The position numbers and the translations under genes were made by a program. The notes below the pieces were generated by a model, which worked only from the letters and a program-made list of their open reading frames with translations, was not told the origin of the DNA and searched no databases. 64,000 bases of DNA from Asparagopsis taxiformis (lineage: Eukaryota; Rhodophyta; Florideophyceae; Bonnemaisoniales; Bonnemaisoniaceae). The stretch spans positions 1 through 64,000 of the forward strand of contig JALQPE010000541.1 in the NCBI GenBank assembly GCA_030407315.1. The letters run 5' to 3'. Position 1 is the first letter of the stretch; every line of letters starts with the position of its first letter. Below, one piece after another: positions 9,793 through 19,439 of the stretch.

Positions 9793-11181
9793 ATGCAAGA
9801 CCCAACAGAGTTTGTCTCCGAAGGATCAGTCATTGAAGTAGAATGGAGTTTACGAACGAGAGGAAGGAAACAGAAAAAGGTTTGGTGGGGCGCCAAAGTT
9901 TTGAGTACTGCCAAGCCGGACGCGTCCGGAGAACATCGTTTGACTGGAAACTTGTTTGTTACGCTGCAATATCAATCTGAACACGGTTTCGACCAGTCAG
10001 TCTCTACAGCAAAATTATTCAAGAACAATTCGCTGCTGGACATTGACTCTGGAAACATGCTACGTTGGAGGTTTGGAGAGCAACTAGCACTAGAGCAGAC
10101 GATCTCGTCTGCGGGTGAAGACAGTTTCCATAAAAAAGACTGCAAAGAAAACATGTTGAGTCGATCCAAGTCCGAGCCGCGCTTAGTTTGCGATGAGAGT
10201 CCTCCTGGTCCTAACATCAATGAGGACATATCCAAGCTGTTTCAAAAGGTATCCTACCTCGAAAGGCAGATTCTCAACTGTCGCGGTTCATCAAGCGCTA
10301 CTGGACCCATCTTCGGAAACATTGTGTGCGACTACCTGTTCCAGAGAGTTGGCTTAAAACTGGACAAACCCCTGTCCTCCAAAATCACGAAGTCTGAAAC
10401 AGGCCGGGAAGTGAGCTCCTTGGTGCAAGACTATGTGACGGCAAGAGCAGATTGCTCGCTTGAACAGTTTTTACAACTTTCCAGGCTATGCGAAGAGAAG
10501 AACAACCCAAACACAATTTTCCTGCCGAGCGTCGAGGCGGTTCGAATTTCAACTGGGAGAGATAAAGAGCTATCGATCCACTTTGGAACATACTATGACC
10601 TCTGCAATACTTTAGCTCCTTCCATGTCTACATGCACGAACTCTACTATCCTCAAGTGGAAGAAAACACGACACGATTCTGGGTCTTCTGTCATTAGAGT
10701 TTTGGGAACTCTAGCAGACAGTGCTTCAGAAGATTCTATTCCATCTACAAAGGCTGTTCTTGTTGGTTCCTCTTTATACAGGAGATCTGAAAACATGAGT
10801 AGTACTGTCGTTCTTACTCGAGAATCTGATGAGTACGACTATGTCAATTGCAGCTATTCGTATCCTTTGGAAGCTCGCTTCCTCTCAAGTCGAGAAATGC
10901 AAGAGAACTTTGAGCTGCCGGACAGCAAAAATTTCAAACTGGCCAACTCGTTCTCACTGACCTGGAAACCTGTTCAAGGCCCTCGTCCATATGGAACTTT
11001 CGAGCGCGTTCTCAAGAATGTTGTGTTGGGAACTGCATACTTGAACCTCCCAGCATGCATTTTCAGTGGACACACCATCTGCAGCGAGCTAGACACAATT
11101 GGACATGACGTTATCGTTGGACAGAATAGTTCCCCTGTCGATGCACCTCATCCTACCGTACACAATGTCGCCTCCGAGTAA
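9793..11181 (+). CDS. Hypothetical protein with a possible Tudor/SH3-like N-terminal domain
   Basis: 462 residues, intact, start at the first ATG of the frame. I do not recognise the family. Residues about 10-100 look like a small beta-barrel: IEVEW, then a basic loop, then VWWGAKVL, GNLFVTLQYQ and MLRWRF. This would suit a Tudor- or chromo-like chromatin reader, but that is by eye only. A short coiled-coil-like stretch (FQKVSYLERQIL, about 150-161) follows, and the rest is mixed alpha/beta without motifs. It is divergent from the methyltransferase-SET gene and convergent with the gene at 11786-13309 across array R3. That arrangement suggests it belongs to the same genetic unit. Confidence 0.6.
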   Translation: MQDPTEFVSEGSVIEVEWSLRTRGRKQKKVWWGAKVLSTAKPDASGEHRLTGNLFVTLQYQSEHGFDQSVSTAKLFKNNSLLDIDSGNMLRWRFGEQLALEQTISSAGEDSFHKKDCKENMLSRSKSEPRLVCDESPPGPNINEDISKLFQKVSYLERQILNCRGSSSATGPIFGNIVCDYLFQRVGLKLDKPLSSKITKSETGREVSSLVQDYVTARADCSLEQFLQLSRLCEEKNNPNTIFLPSVEAVRISTGRDKELSIHFGTYYDLCNTLAPSMSTCTNSTILKWKKTRHDSGSSVIRVLGTLADSASEDSIPSTKAVLVGSSLYRRSENMSSTVVLTRESDEYDYVNCSYSYPLEARFLSSREMQENFELPDSKNFKLANSFSLTWKPVQGPRPYGTFERVLKNVVLGTAYLNLPACIFSGHTICSELDTIGHDVIVGQNSSPVDAPHPTVHNVASE

Positions 11182-11291
11182 AACGTTTTCTATCTTTTCT
11201 AGATGGGTCTACAAGACTGTTTAGAGTTAGTCAACCTCGATTAAGTCGATGGTATCCATCGATACATGCTCCGTATCTTTCTGGCCTGTTC

Positions 11292-11520
11292 CTTCGTCCA
11301 GGGACTGTCTGCATTCTGTAACAATGATTGCTCTCCACTTGGCAAAATATCCCTGAAAATAATACCGGGTATTATTCTTAGGTTTCGTCCAGGGATCGCC
11401 TGTAGTCGGTACGAATGATTGCCCTCCACTTGGCAAAATATTCCTCAAAATAATACCCGGTATTATTTTCCGCACTACTCTGCCAGGTGGAGCTACGGCA
11501 TTGGATGGGACTGCACAGGC
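11292..11520. repeat. Palindrome-containing repeat R3 (two units)
   Basis: Two units about 90 bases apart, each with TCCACTTGGCAAAATAT just before the shared core. The first core (near 11357) has a central G and the second (near 11447) a central C. To the right, TGCCAGGTGGA (near 11481) can pair with TCCACTTGGCA, so the stem-core design of R1 and R2 is kept. Like R2, it sits between the 3' ends of convergent genes. Confidence 0.85.
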
Positions 11521-11785
11521 CCCGAAGGTACTAGAGGCGTGCTCAATGACAGGGTAAAACTCTTAACCGTAGTAGACATGACGCTTTCTAGTCGCAGAGT
11601 GAGCTGAAAAAAAGAACGATAGCTATTGTTTCCAGTACACCATGTAGTACGTAGCATGCTGCGGTGCACCTTTTCCACGCACATCCTAGACAGTTTCACA
11701 TCTAAAGGTTTTTATTTCTCTTAAGTCTCTCGTAGTAGTCGGTTCCTTTCAAAGGCTATGAAACTTTACTTCTACGCCTCCATTA
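11521..11785. other. Intergenic spacer
   Basis: Spacer between R3 and the stop of the leftward gene. No gene or strong signal is seen. Confidence 0.3.
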
Positions 11786-13309
11786 TCAATCTTCCTCATC
11801 AAGGAAAACTTCAACGTAGCTTTCACTCCCATCTTCTTCATTTCCATGTCCGCTATCCTCCTCAAACGCGGTACTACGCTGTTCCAAGTGTTGTTCATCG
11901 AATTTTTCGTTAGTAATTGTCAGTACATCTTCACAGAGATGCCTCTTACAGATTCGGTCACTCGGCAACATCGCCTTTCCTAATTGTTTGAGCTCGTCTT
12001 GTACACTTTCTTCGAAGGTCTGACCTGATTGTACCTTGAAAATTCCTAGAATCCCGGAAGCGATTGCATAGACAAATCTGAGTGAATTGCAGGAACGTCG
12101 CAGGAAAACCATTCTACTCGTGCATTGAAGGAAAGCAATTGCAGTGTTCAGGGCTACCTCCAGGATATTGATTCTCCTTCGAATCATCCTTTTGGCCACA
12201 CATCCCGATATCTCGACTTCGTACTGAATGATGACAACCATCTCTTTCCGCTCAGCGATGAATTGTATCAAGATCTCGGAATTCTTGTCATCCACAACTT
12301 TCCGTTCCTCAGGCCTTAGATTTCCGTTGGTCACACGGGTATCGGGGATAACATCCATATCTCGAATGAGATCGTGAGTTGGAAACTCGAAAGTGATAGA
12401 GGCGTCCGTTTCCAACACTAGAGCGAACCCCAGTTCGACAAGGAATCGATGGCGCACCTGCTCTCTAGACTTGTTCAGGAAACCGAGCACCTTTGTCAGC
12501 GCAACTTTCGTAACAGCCAAAGATATTTCACGCTTGCTCAACTGTCCACCATTTCCATCTGTTTTCCTCCGCTTCCTAGCCCCTCCGTCAATGCTTCCTG
12601 CAGGCTGGTTTCGGCCATCGCCAGTGGCACCATAAACAACTTCTTCGATTATTTTGTCCGGAATGTACTTGTTCTCCTTCCAGACGTTGAACGCATTCGA
12701 ATCGCGTCCAGAGCTCGAGCCTTCCACTGTACGGCCTGTACCCGACTTTTCCTTCTGAATGTTCCGCAGGAGAGACATCACCACTTGGAATCGAAGCTCG
12801 ATGTTGTTCTTCCCGGTGTTTGATTGGAACACATCCCTCTTGTCATTGCTCTGCTTCGCAAACATCATTGCAGAGAGCAACCTGCAACCACGGAGGTCGT
12901 AGATTCCTTGGTTGGTGTAAATTGTCGCCCCAGCATCAATCTTGTCGACCAGCAAAGGTACAACAGTTCCAAATACTGCACACAGAAAATTGTAAGAAAA
13001 CGATAGTTCTGCTGACTGCGAGATGCGCAAACGGTCCCTGTCCTTGTCAGTCATCCCCTTCTTCGAAGTGCCCTGACTCTGCTGTAATAAACCATCACAG
13101 ATGTCTTTCACACCCTGTAGTTCCGTTACAATAAACTCGACGCGACTCATCAGCTTTTCGATTTGCTGGCGTTGGGACGTTCGATCATCGTCGATTTCAT
13201 CCATCCTCTCCCCAATACGACGAACTTCCCCAGTCACTGTCCTGAATCCCTCTCGAATAATCCCTGCTAGGCAGTCATTTGGATTTTCCTCACGACGCTG
13301 AGATTCCAT
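11786..13309 (-). CDS. Hypothetical coiled-coil protein with nuclear-localisation-like motif
   Basis: 507 residues, intact. The family is not recognised. Residues about 15-80 form a heptad-rich coiled coil (FRTVTGEVRRIGERMDEIDD onward). A hydrophobic stretch follows (about 100-125, FLCAVFGTVVPLLV), too polar around its edges to call a membrane span. A basic nuclear-localisation-like motif (ARKRRK) lies near residue 245, and the C-terminus is strongly acidic. The gene faces the 462-residue gene across R3. A structural or adaptor role in the same locus is possible but unsupported by any motif. Confidence 0.55.
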   Translation of the reverse strand: MESQRREENPNDCLAGIIREGFRTVTGEVRRIGERMDEIDDDRTSQRQQIEKLMSRVEFIVTELQGVKDICDGLLQQSQGTSKKGMTDKDRDRLRISQSAELSFSYNFLCAVFGTVVPLLVDKIDAGATIYTNQGIYDLRGCRLLSAMMFAKQSNDKRDVFQSNTGKNNIELRFQVVMSLLRNIQKEKSGTGRTVEGSSSGRDSNAFNVWKENKYIPDKIIEEVVYGATGDGRNQPAGSIDGGARKRRKTDGNGGQLSKREISLAVTKVALTKVLGFLNKSREQVRHRFLVELGFALVLETDASITFEFPTHDLIRDMDVIPDTRVTNGNLRPEERKVVDDKNSEILIQFIAERKEMVVIIQYEVEISGCVAKRMIRRRINILEVALNTAIAFLQCTSRMVFLRRSCNSLRFVYAIASGILGIFKVQSGQTFEESVQDELKQLGKAMLPSDRICKRHLCEDVLTITNEKFDEQHLEQRSTAFEEDSGHGNEEDGSESYVEVFLDEED

Positions 13310-13609
13310 CTTCCGTCAAAATTCGCCTTCGCCTCTCGTTCCAATCGCAGAGTGTCACTCCAAACGCTTTTCCTGGAACTAGAATGCTAGCAATAGTAAC
13401 AAATAATGCCAACTACTCTACTCATATCCTCGGAAAACGACCGATTTTCTCCTACCTTTTTTGTAACGGTCATTTCCATGTGACCATGCATCCTCTACAC
13501 TTCTCACTACTAGTAGCTTCAGAATAGTTTCCTCTCTTCTCTACTTGAACTCACATGCGAACACATTGTACAACCCTATCCTGGACAACTATTGCAACAT
13601 TGAATCTCA
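13310..13609. other. Upstream region of the coiled-coil gene
   Basis: AT-rich and pyrimidine-rich; no gene seen. Confidence 0.3.
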
Positions 13610-13990
13610 GAAAATACCAATCACCAATTACTATCAAGGCAGTACTTGCAGGCAGTACAATTCACTGCCGGAGCCAGTATATTTTACTGCCTGATTCTAA
13701 TGCCAGGTCATTTGCCAGGGCAGTACTGTACGGCAGTACATTCCATTGCAGAAATCATCAAAAATCACTGCATTGCACTACTGCCCTGTGGTACCAGCAA
13801 AAATTACTAGAATTTGCTATCGTACAGTACTGAATTCTGCTACATACCGTACTGCCAGGAAATTTTGTATTTTACTGCCTGCGGCACTAGAACTGAAAAA
13901 ATTAAAATAGTAATTTTACTGCCTCAGGCACTACATTGCTCAGGCAGTGATTTTTACTGCCTCAGGCAGTAAATTTACTACATTTTTTAA
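13610..13990. repeat. Interspersed ACTGCC/GGCAGT motif cluster
   Basis: The hexamer TACTGCC or its complement GGCAGTA recurs more than ten times in both orientations over about 380 bases, often near TTTTACTG. This looks like a decayed satellite or MITE cluster. No coding sequence. Confidence 0.6.
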
Positions 13991-14006
13991 TCTCAAACTC
14001 GGTAGT

Positions 14007-14936
14007 GAAGCTGATACAGCGAGATGGCGATGCCAGAGGCGCTGGTACAGCGGTAAGAGTAGGGCCGTACTTGTGCCACGCACTATAGCCACAGGCGGAG
14101 TAGGCAAACAGTTACTGCGATCCGCAGGATGGGAGCGAAGCGACACGATCAGGTCCGGTGGTACACTAAGAGGCTGAAGACTCCTGATAGAGGGGCACGC
14201 GCTCCACAGGCTGCACGTGGTAAGGGATAATGCTGATACAGCGGGTCCTTAGTGGACATTTATAAGGTTTTATGGAGCACATATGGATGATTCCATTAAC
14301 CTCTATGTATGCTCCAAATACGAGGTGAATGCTCCAGACAGCATCACGATATATTCGTGAACTCCTCCACTCAGCATGGTTTTGACCCCCCAAAATTTTA
14401 TTACATAAAAATAATTTTCCCGAGGGTGGATATCCTCCACTCAACATGCTTTTGACCCCCTTGTACTCTTATCCACCTCCAAAAATACTCAAATTACATA
14501 CAAATGTCCACTAGGGGGGTGGAGTGCCAAGGGCAAACGCTGCATCAGCGACGAACGGGTACCGGAAGTTCGGTTGTCATTTTGCTCCCAAGGTGCGTTT
14601 CGCCGTCTGAGTCAGCCTGCTTCTCTCTTGGCTATAGTACTTGGAACCCTTCCGGTACCCGTTCGTCGCTGATGCAGCGTTTGCCCTTGGCACTCCACCC
14701 GCTGTATCAGCATTATCCCTTACCACGTGCAGCCTGTGGAGCGCGTGCCCCTCTATCAGGAGTCTTCAGCCTCTTAGTGTACCACCGGACCTGATCGTGT
14801 CGCTTCGCTCCCATCCTGCGGATCGCAGTAACTGTTTGCCTACTCCGCCTGTGGCTATAGTGCGTGGCACAAGTACGGCCCTACTCTTACCGCTGTACCA
14901 GCGCCTCTGGCATCGCCATCTCGCTGTATCAGCTTC
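14007..14936. repeat. Large inverted repeat (288-bp arms, 80-bp loop), foldback-like
   Basis: The left arm, 14007-14568, equals the right arm, 14649-14936, in reverse complement once the 271-bp MITE and its 3-bp duplication in the left arm are removed. Both arms are then 288 bases and look almost identical by eye. The arms carry recurring GCTGATACAGCG/CGCTGTATCAGC words that continue to the right as far as about 15060. This is either a foldback element or a recent inverted duplication. If transcribed it would form a long hairpin RNA. Confidence 0.88.
14247..14517. mobile_element. MITE inserted in one arm of the inverted repeat
   Basis: 271 bases with terminal inverted repeats starting CCTTAGTGGACATTT (left) and, in complement, CCCCTAGTGGACATTT (right). 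It is flanked by the 3-bp duplication GGT (14244-14246 and 14518-14520). The opposite arm of the inverted repeat preserves the empty site with a single GGT (ACC at 14697-14699), which proves the insertion. Internally, two copies of a TTTTGACCCCC-containing segment occur. A 3-bp duplication fits Harbinger-type mobilisation. Confidence 0.82.
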
Positions 14937-15392
14937 TCCTCTGCCCTTCCGGGGTCTCTTACCTGCACGTGCCTCTCGTGGTTCACGTGCCCACCCACCC
15001 CTTTTCCACCTATCAGGTACCCTCATCTGCTTGGTAGACCACCATTCACGCTGTATCAGCTCCCCTTCATTTCCTTCTCGACCGTTGGTCATTCCCCTCA
15101 CACACTAAGTGTCCGTTGACACCCGGTGTATCACCGTCACACACTACCACCTCAGTGCACCACTGATCCAGTGTTTGCGCTATCCCTTCTACCCCTTTAG
15201 GTTGCCTGACAAGCCAATCTCTCACCTGCAAAGCAGTATCACTTGAACCAAGATTCTCGACGTACCGTCTGTGTGGCCTTACAACCCACAGTCAAGCAGG
15301 CGATCCGCCTTAGCTCTACCACCTCTACCCTGAGCCTGACTACCGAGACAGGAGGGCTCGAACACCTTGCGGTGCTTAGCCGAATCGGCTCA
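14937..15392. other. Gene-free repeat-rich segment with tRNA-like patch
   Basis: It continues the CTGTATCAGC words of the inverted repeat. On the minus strand, about 15290-15415 contains stretches resembling pol III boxes (GGTAGTGAGCC, GTGTTCGAGCCC, TGGTAGAGC). This could be a tRNA-derived SINE fragment, but I could not fold a full cloverleaf, so no tRNA is called. Confidence 0.3.
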
Positions 15393-16106
15393 CTACCCTA
15401 AGTCGAATCGACAGCTCGGGCATTGCACTACAATATTCCGGCATGTTTCTGTGAAGATCTTTGCGACAAAGTTGAGCAGGTTGTCGGGACAATTCCACCG
15501 CAGACTGTCTGCCCAAAATATTTTTCCGTGTGCCTCATTTTCTGGGTCCGCGACGCCGAAAATAGCACCCCAATGTGACTTTCTAATGTTCACGGGTATT
15601 AGAAACGATGGTGAAACATTTCTGTCTCTCCATGCTTGCGATATACAATTTCTGATGTTTTCTGTCATGCATTATTCCTCAACCTGGTCCCTCCCAAATT
15701 TTTTTGCACCAGCCATGAAACATTGTGCTGAGTTGCAGCCGAATATGATAAAATTATCTCTCATTGTGAATTCTGAAAGTCCAGCTAATAGTAAATGGTC
15801 GTCGAGCATTGCGCCTGGCTTTGAATGCACGAACCAAGGGCTGGAATCATCACTAGGACTGAAAGATTTAACCTGCTCTCGCAGGTGAATTCTTAGAGTT
15901 TCCAACTCTACTGAACTGAGCAACATTCTAATCTTCCCTAGCCATTTCAAAAAAACCTCAACAAGCGAATAAATTTGTTCTGCAGACGTATTAGAGCTTT
16001 CGCAAGGAGTCCCCTGATCAGTTGATTTCTCTATTTCCATTCTTGGGTGTATTTGGAAGCTAAAAGTGTGGAAGTAACGGGTTAGAAAATTGCAATAGTC
16101 ACGCAA
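15393..16106 (-). pseudogene. Ulp1-like (C48) cysteine protease remnant
   Basis: One frame with a single TAA stop (15672-15674) divides pieces of 144 and 91 residues. Before the stop, MLDDHLLLAGLSEF resembles the Ulp1 substrate-binding segment. After it, FLIPVNIRKSHWGAIFGV...FWADSL matches the catalytic His and Asp blocks. The expected catalytic Cys region (usually QxxxxDCG) is not seen; the end is CRNIVVQCPSC. Such proteases are often carried by MULE, CACTA and related DNA transposons, so this is probably the ruin of an element. Assignment is by motif only. Confidence 0.45.
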
Positions 16107-16829
16107 TCAACCTCACTCCTAAACGATTCGAGAACGCGCTTGACTGTACCTTTGGTGTAAAATATAACTATTGGAACTGGCTACGGGTCCATAGCTCGAG
16201 CTAATTTGGCAGCTTTCAAACAATTACACCTGCGATAGAAACGCTGTCAGAAATGTTGACGTCTGGATGAAAAATTGTAGCGACCGATTCGTTCTTGGTA
16301 GATTCGTTCTTGTTATACAAAAACGCGGAAAGGAAAAACAGATTTGTTTTTGTTCCTAATATTTTCGCTTCGCTGCGATCTCCAGTCCATGTCCTGATCG
16401 AAAGAAACAAATTACACAGAATTCATCCTTTCGGGGGGTGAATGAAACGCAATAGCACAGACGACGCGGTCGGAGAAGCAAGGAAAGCGTACGAGCGAGC
16501 GCGGTGATAAAGATTCTCGGCGATGTTGACGATGTGGCAGATGGCAGTGGTCGTCATGGCCGGATGTGGCACGGGAGCATGTGGCGGTACATGAATTGGT
16601 CTCGACAGGGGTGGACCGCTGTGGGGCGGTCCCAATTTTGGTACCGCCCGTTGCCTGATGATCTGGATATTTGAAATTGCGCACCTTTCAATTTTCGCGG
16701 CGAGGAAAAATGGAAAGTGGTTTCTGGCTTTTCGGGAAACACAAGAGTTGGTTTTCGGAAAGTGAAAATTATGCGTCACGACCCGAGCGGTACATCTGTC
16801 ACGCCAACCAGCGCCCGTCAAAACCCTCC
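16107..16829. other. Gene-free stretch
   Basis: No convincing coding frame, RNA gene or repeat seen. Confidence 0.3.
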
Positions 16830-17370
16830 CAGATGGGCTGTTTTGAAGGGTATCGCTTTCGGCAGTTTTTTCAGCATTTGCGATGCCAGATTGTTCTCGG
16901 CCAATTGAACAGCCGAATTTCGGGCCAAATTATCATATTTTTCTGACGAGTTTATGTGATTGGTGCGTTATCGGGCCATAGGCCATGCCGGGCCATGCGC
17001 TGGACGAGCTTCTGTGATTGGTCCAAAGAGCTGAACAAGCATTTCCGTTTGGTCCAATTTCTACCCTCCCTTCCAGCGGTAGATTCAGTACTCCCCATGA
17101 TCATCCGACAAGGAACAAAGTTCTTTCCACAGTTTTCGCTTGTATCGCTGGCGCTACTTTTTTCAACATTTCCACTGCAAGGCTGGCTTTGGCCAATAGA
17201 ATGGTGAAAAAAAGGCCATTTATCATAATCCCCTGAGGAGTTAATGTGATTGGTGCATTTGAGGGCCACGGAGAATGCGGGGCAATGGGCTGGACGAGTT
17301 GATGCCATTAGTCCAAATTGTTTCAGAGGTTCTTCAGACTGGCTCAAATCCTACCGTCCCTACCGCCGGT
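16830..17370. repeat. Diverged tandem duplication, about 280-base period
   Basis: The segment around 16842-17080 reappears diverged around 17124-17360. Shared landmarks are ACAG/CAGTTTTTTC...TTGCG, GGCCAATxGAA, GAGTTtATGTGATTGGTGC, GGCCATGCG/GGCAATGGGCTGGACGAG and TCCTACCGTCCCT. Old non-coding duplication. Confidence 0.55.
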
Positions 17371-18375
17371 GGAATAATTGCTCACACCAGCTGTGGATTG
17401 TTCACTTCTCTTAATTTGTACACCGTGGAAAAGTGAGATTTACAGAAAACCATAGTGCAGTATGACATGTGCGTGTTGGAGCAGTAAAACTACTAAAAAA
17501 TGTCGAACACAGATAGCGAAAAACCGGAAAAACTAGAATTTCTCGAAAAAATTGTCCGCAACAGACGATTCGGGGAGAATCCAAGTCGGTGTGGCTACAA
17601 TGGCTACTGCTGTGTTTTGGAATCAAAACCGACAGTCCGATATGATTTGGTGGTTATAAGTAGGAAATTATGCCACAAGAGTTGTCCTCAGATGCAAGCT
17701 AAGAAATGCAATATGTATTCTGCGTAAACTGTTTATTCTGACCGGCAACTTACTGTACTAGGCAGGCAAACAGTAAGTGATGGAACAGCTCATTGGCAGG
17801 GAAGCATCGTGTTGTGGTCCAATCACGGCTAGAGATGAACGGCAGAGCAGTTTATCAGTTTCATATCGGCAGTGTCGTCCAAACACAATTTTATAAAGCT
17901 ATTTGTTACTTTTTACAATATTAATCATAACCCTAGTATGGATCCCAATAATTGAGTGTAGTAAATCCGCGTGTACGGAGTGTCGTAGAAAGGTTTGCTA
18001 AGGCTGGCACTCGGAATATAGGTATCACATCGGTCATAACAGCAACAAAATTGAACAAAGACGGCGAATTAGGAGGTACTTGTGTCCTACCAAACCGAGA
18101 AGGCGATCTCTAAAGTACTAACGGTGCGGAGCTATTTGTTTCATGGACAAGTCGCGAGGTCTGTTGAAGACGTGCATATGTGTCTGTGTGTTCCTTGTGC
18201 AAGCAAAAATATGCAGTGCACTTGTACTTGCTCTATACAAGCGTGAGGAAATGAGAGATGAAAGGCCATGGTGTACAACCTTTCAGTGCGATGGCTAAAT
18301 GATTGCGCGTATCTGCGGCATAGTCATGCGGCGCTGGATAGAAACTGATCGGCCCAATAGGGACATCTGGATGAT
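17371..18375. other. Gene-free stretch left of the MULE
   Basis: About 1 kb with no supported gene. Only short frames are present and none has codon or motif support. Confidence 0.3.
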
Positions 18376-18386
18376 TACAGCGAATA
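18376..18386. repeat. Left target-site duplication of the MULE (TACAGCGAATA)
   Basis: 11 bases identical to 23656-23666. They sit directly outside the terminal CTGGAACTTATCCTCC. Confidence 0.95.
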
Positions 18387-19304
18387 CTGGAACTTATCCT
18401 CCCGACCCAGAGAGTGAAATGATAGAAAATTATCATAAGTTTGAGGCTGGGGTGCAGTCACGCTTGGGACTGGGTTGACGTGACAATCGGGACCGGACCG
18501 GCGGCGGCGGAGCACTGTAATGCAGTCGGGAGGATAAGGTCCAGTGGAAGCCAGGCGCTTCACAGAGTCGTCGCCTCACGAAACCCCACCGCACCTCCGC
18601 CGCACTCGCACTTTGTTAACGTTGCGTGCACACCGCGCATCCACCCGCCGCACCCGCCCGTTGCCAACATTGCGTACACATCACCGCGCACCCGGACGTC
18701 CACCCCGCCGCACTCGCGCGTTACCAACATTGCGTACACATCACTGCAAACCCCACCCTGCCGCACACGGACGTTACCAACATTGTGTGCACATCACCGC
18801 ACACCTCACCCTGCCGCACACGGACGTTACCAACATTGCGTAAACATCACCCCATCTCGCATTACCCCGCTGCATCTGGAAGTTGGTAACATTGCGTGAA
18901 AATCACCTCGCCTCACCCCGCCGCACCCACCCGTTGGCAACATTGCATGAAAATCACTGCACACCCCACCTCGCCTCACCCTGCTGCACCCGGACGCTGG
19001 CAACATTGTGTGAACACATTTTAAGCATTGTGTGCAAATCATCGCGCATCTCACTGCACCTGGACGTTGTTAAAACCGTGTGCACATCACCACACACCCC
19101 ACCTCGCCGCAACTGGAAGTTGTTAACACTGCTTGCACTCCTTACTGCACCTGGACATTGGCAACACGGTGTGCACATCACCCCACCTCGCCTCACCCTG
19201 CTGCACCCGGACGCTGGCAACATTGTGTGCACATTTCAAGCATTGTTTGCAAATCATCGCGCATCTCACTGCACCTGCACGCTGCTGATATCGTTTACAC
19301 ATCA
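18387..19304. repeat. MULE left terminal inverted repeat (918 bp)
   Basis: The outer 230 bases are unique. The rest is a minisatellite-like run of roughly 45-60-base units built on CGTTxxCAACATTGCGTxxACATCACCGCxCACCCC. Its complement occurs at 22392-23655. Confidence 0.9.
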
Positions 19305-19439
19305 CAGCTACTGTGTGCAGGTTCCGGCACCGGCACGTTGGTAACACACACATTCAAAGACTGTGTCTATGCTGGTTGCCCATATCTGGCGCTTGCATGC
19401 AACTTGTTTCCTGTGTTTCTTATTATTGTTGAGCTCGTC

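Noticed and set aside
15290..15415. A functional tRNA gene
   Set aside because: A/B-box-like words are present but acceptor and anticodon stems could not be paired.
18441..19304. Open frames in both directions with Cys/His-rich and HITAHP-like peptides
   Set aside because: They are translations of the MULE terminal minisatellite. The same peptides appear mirrored at 22392-23655.
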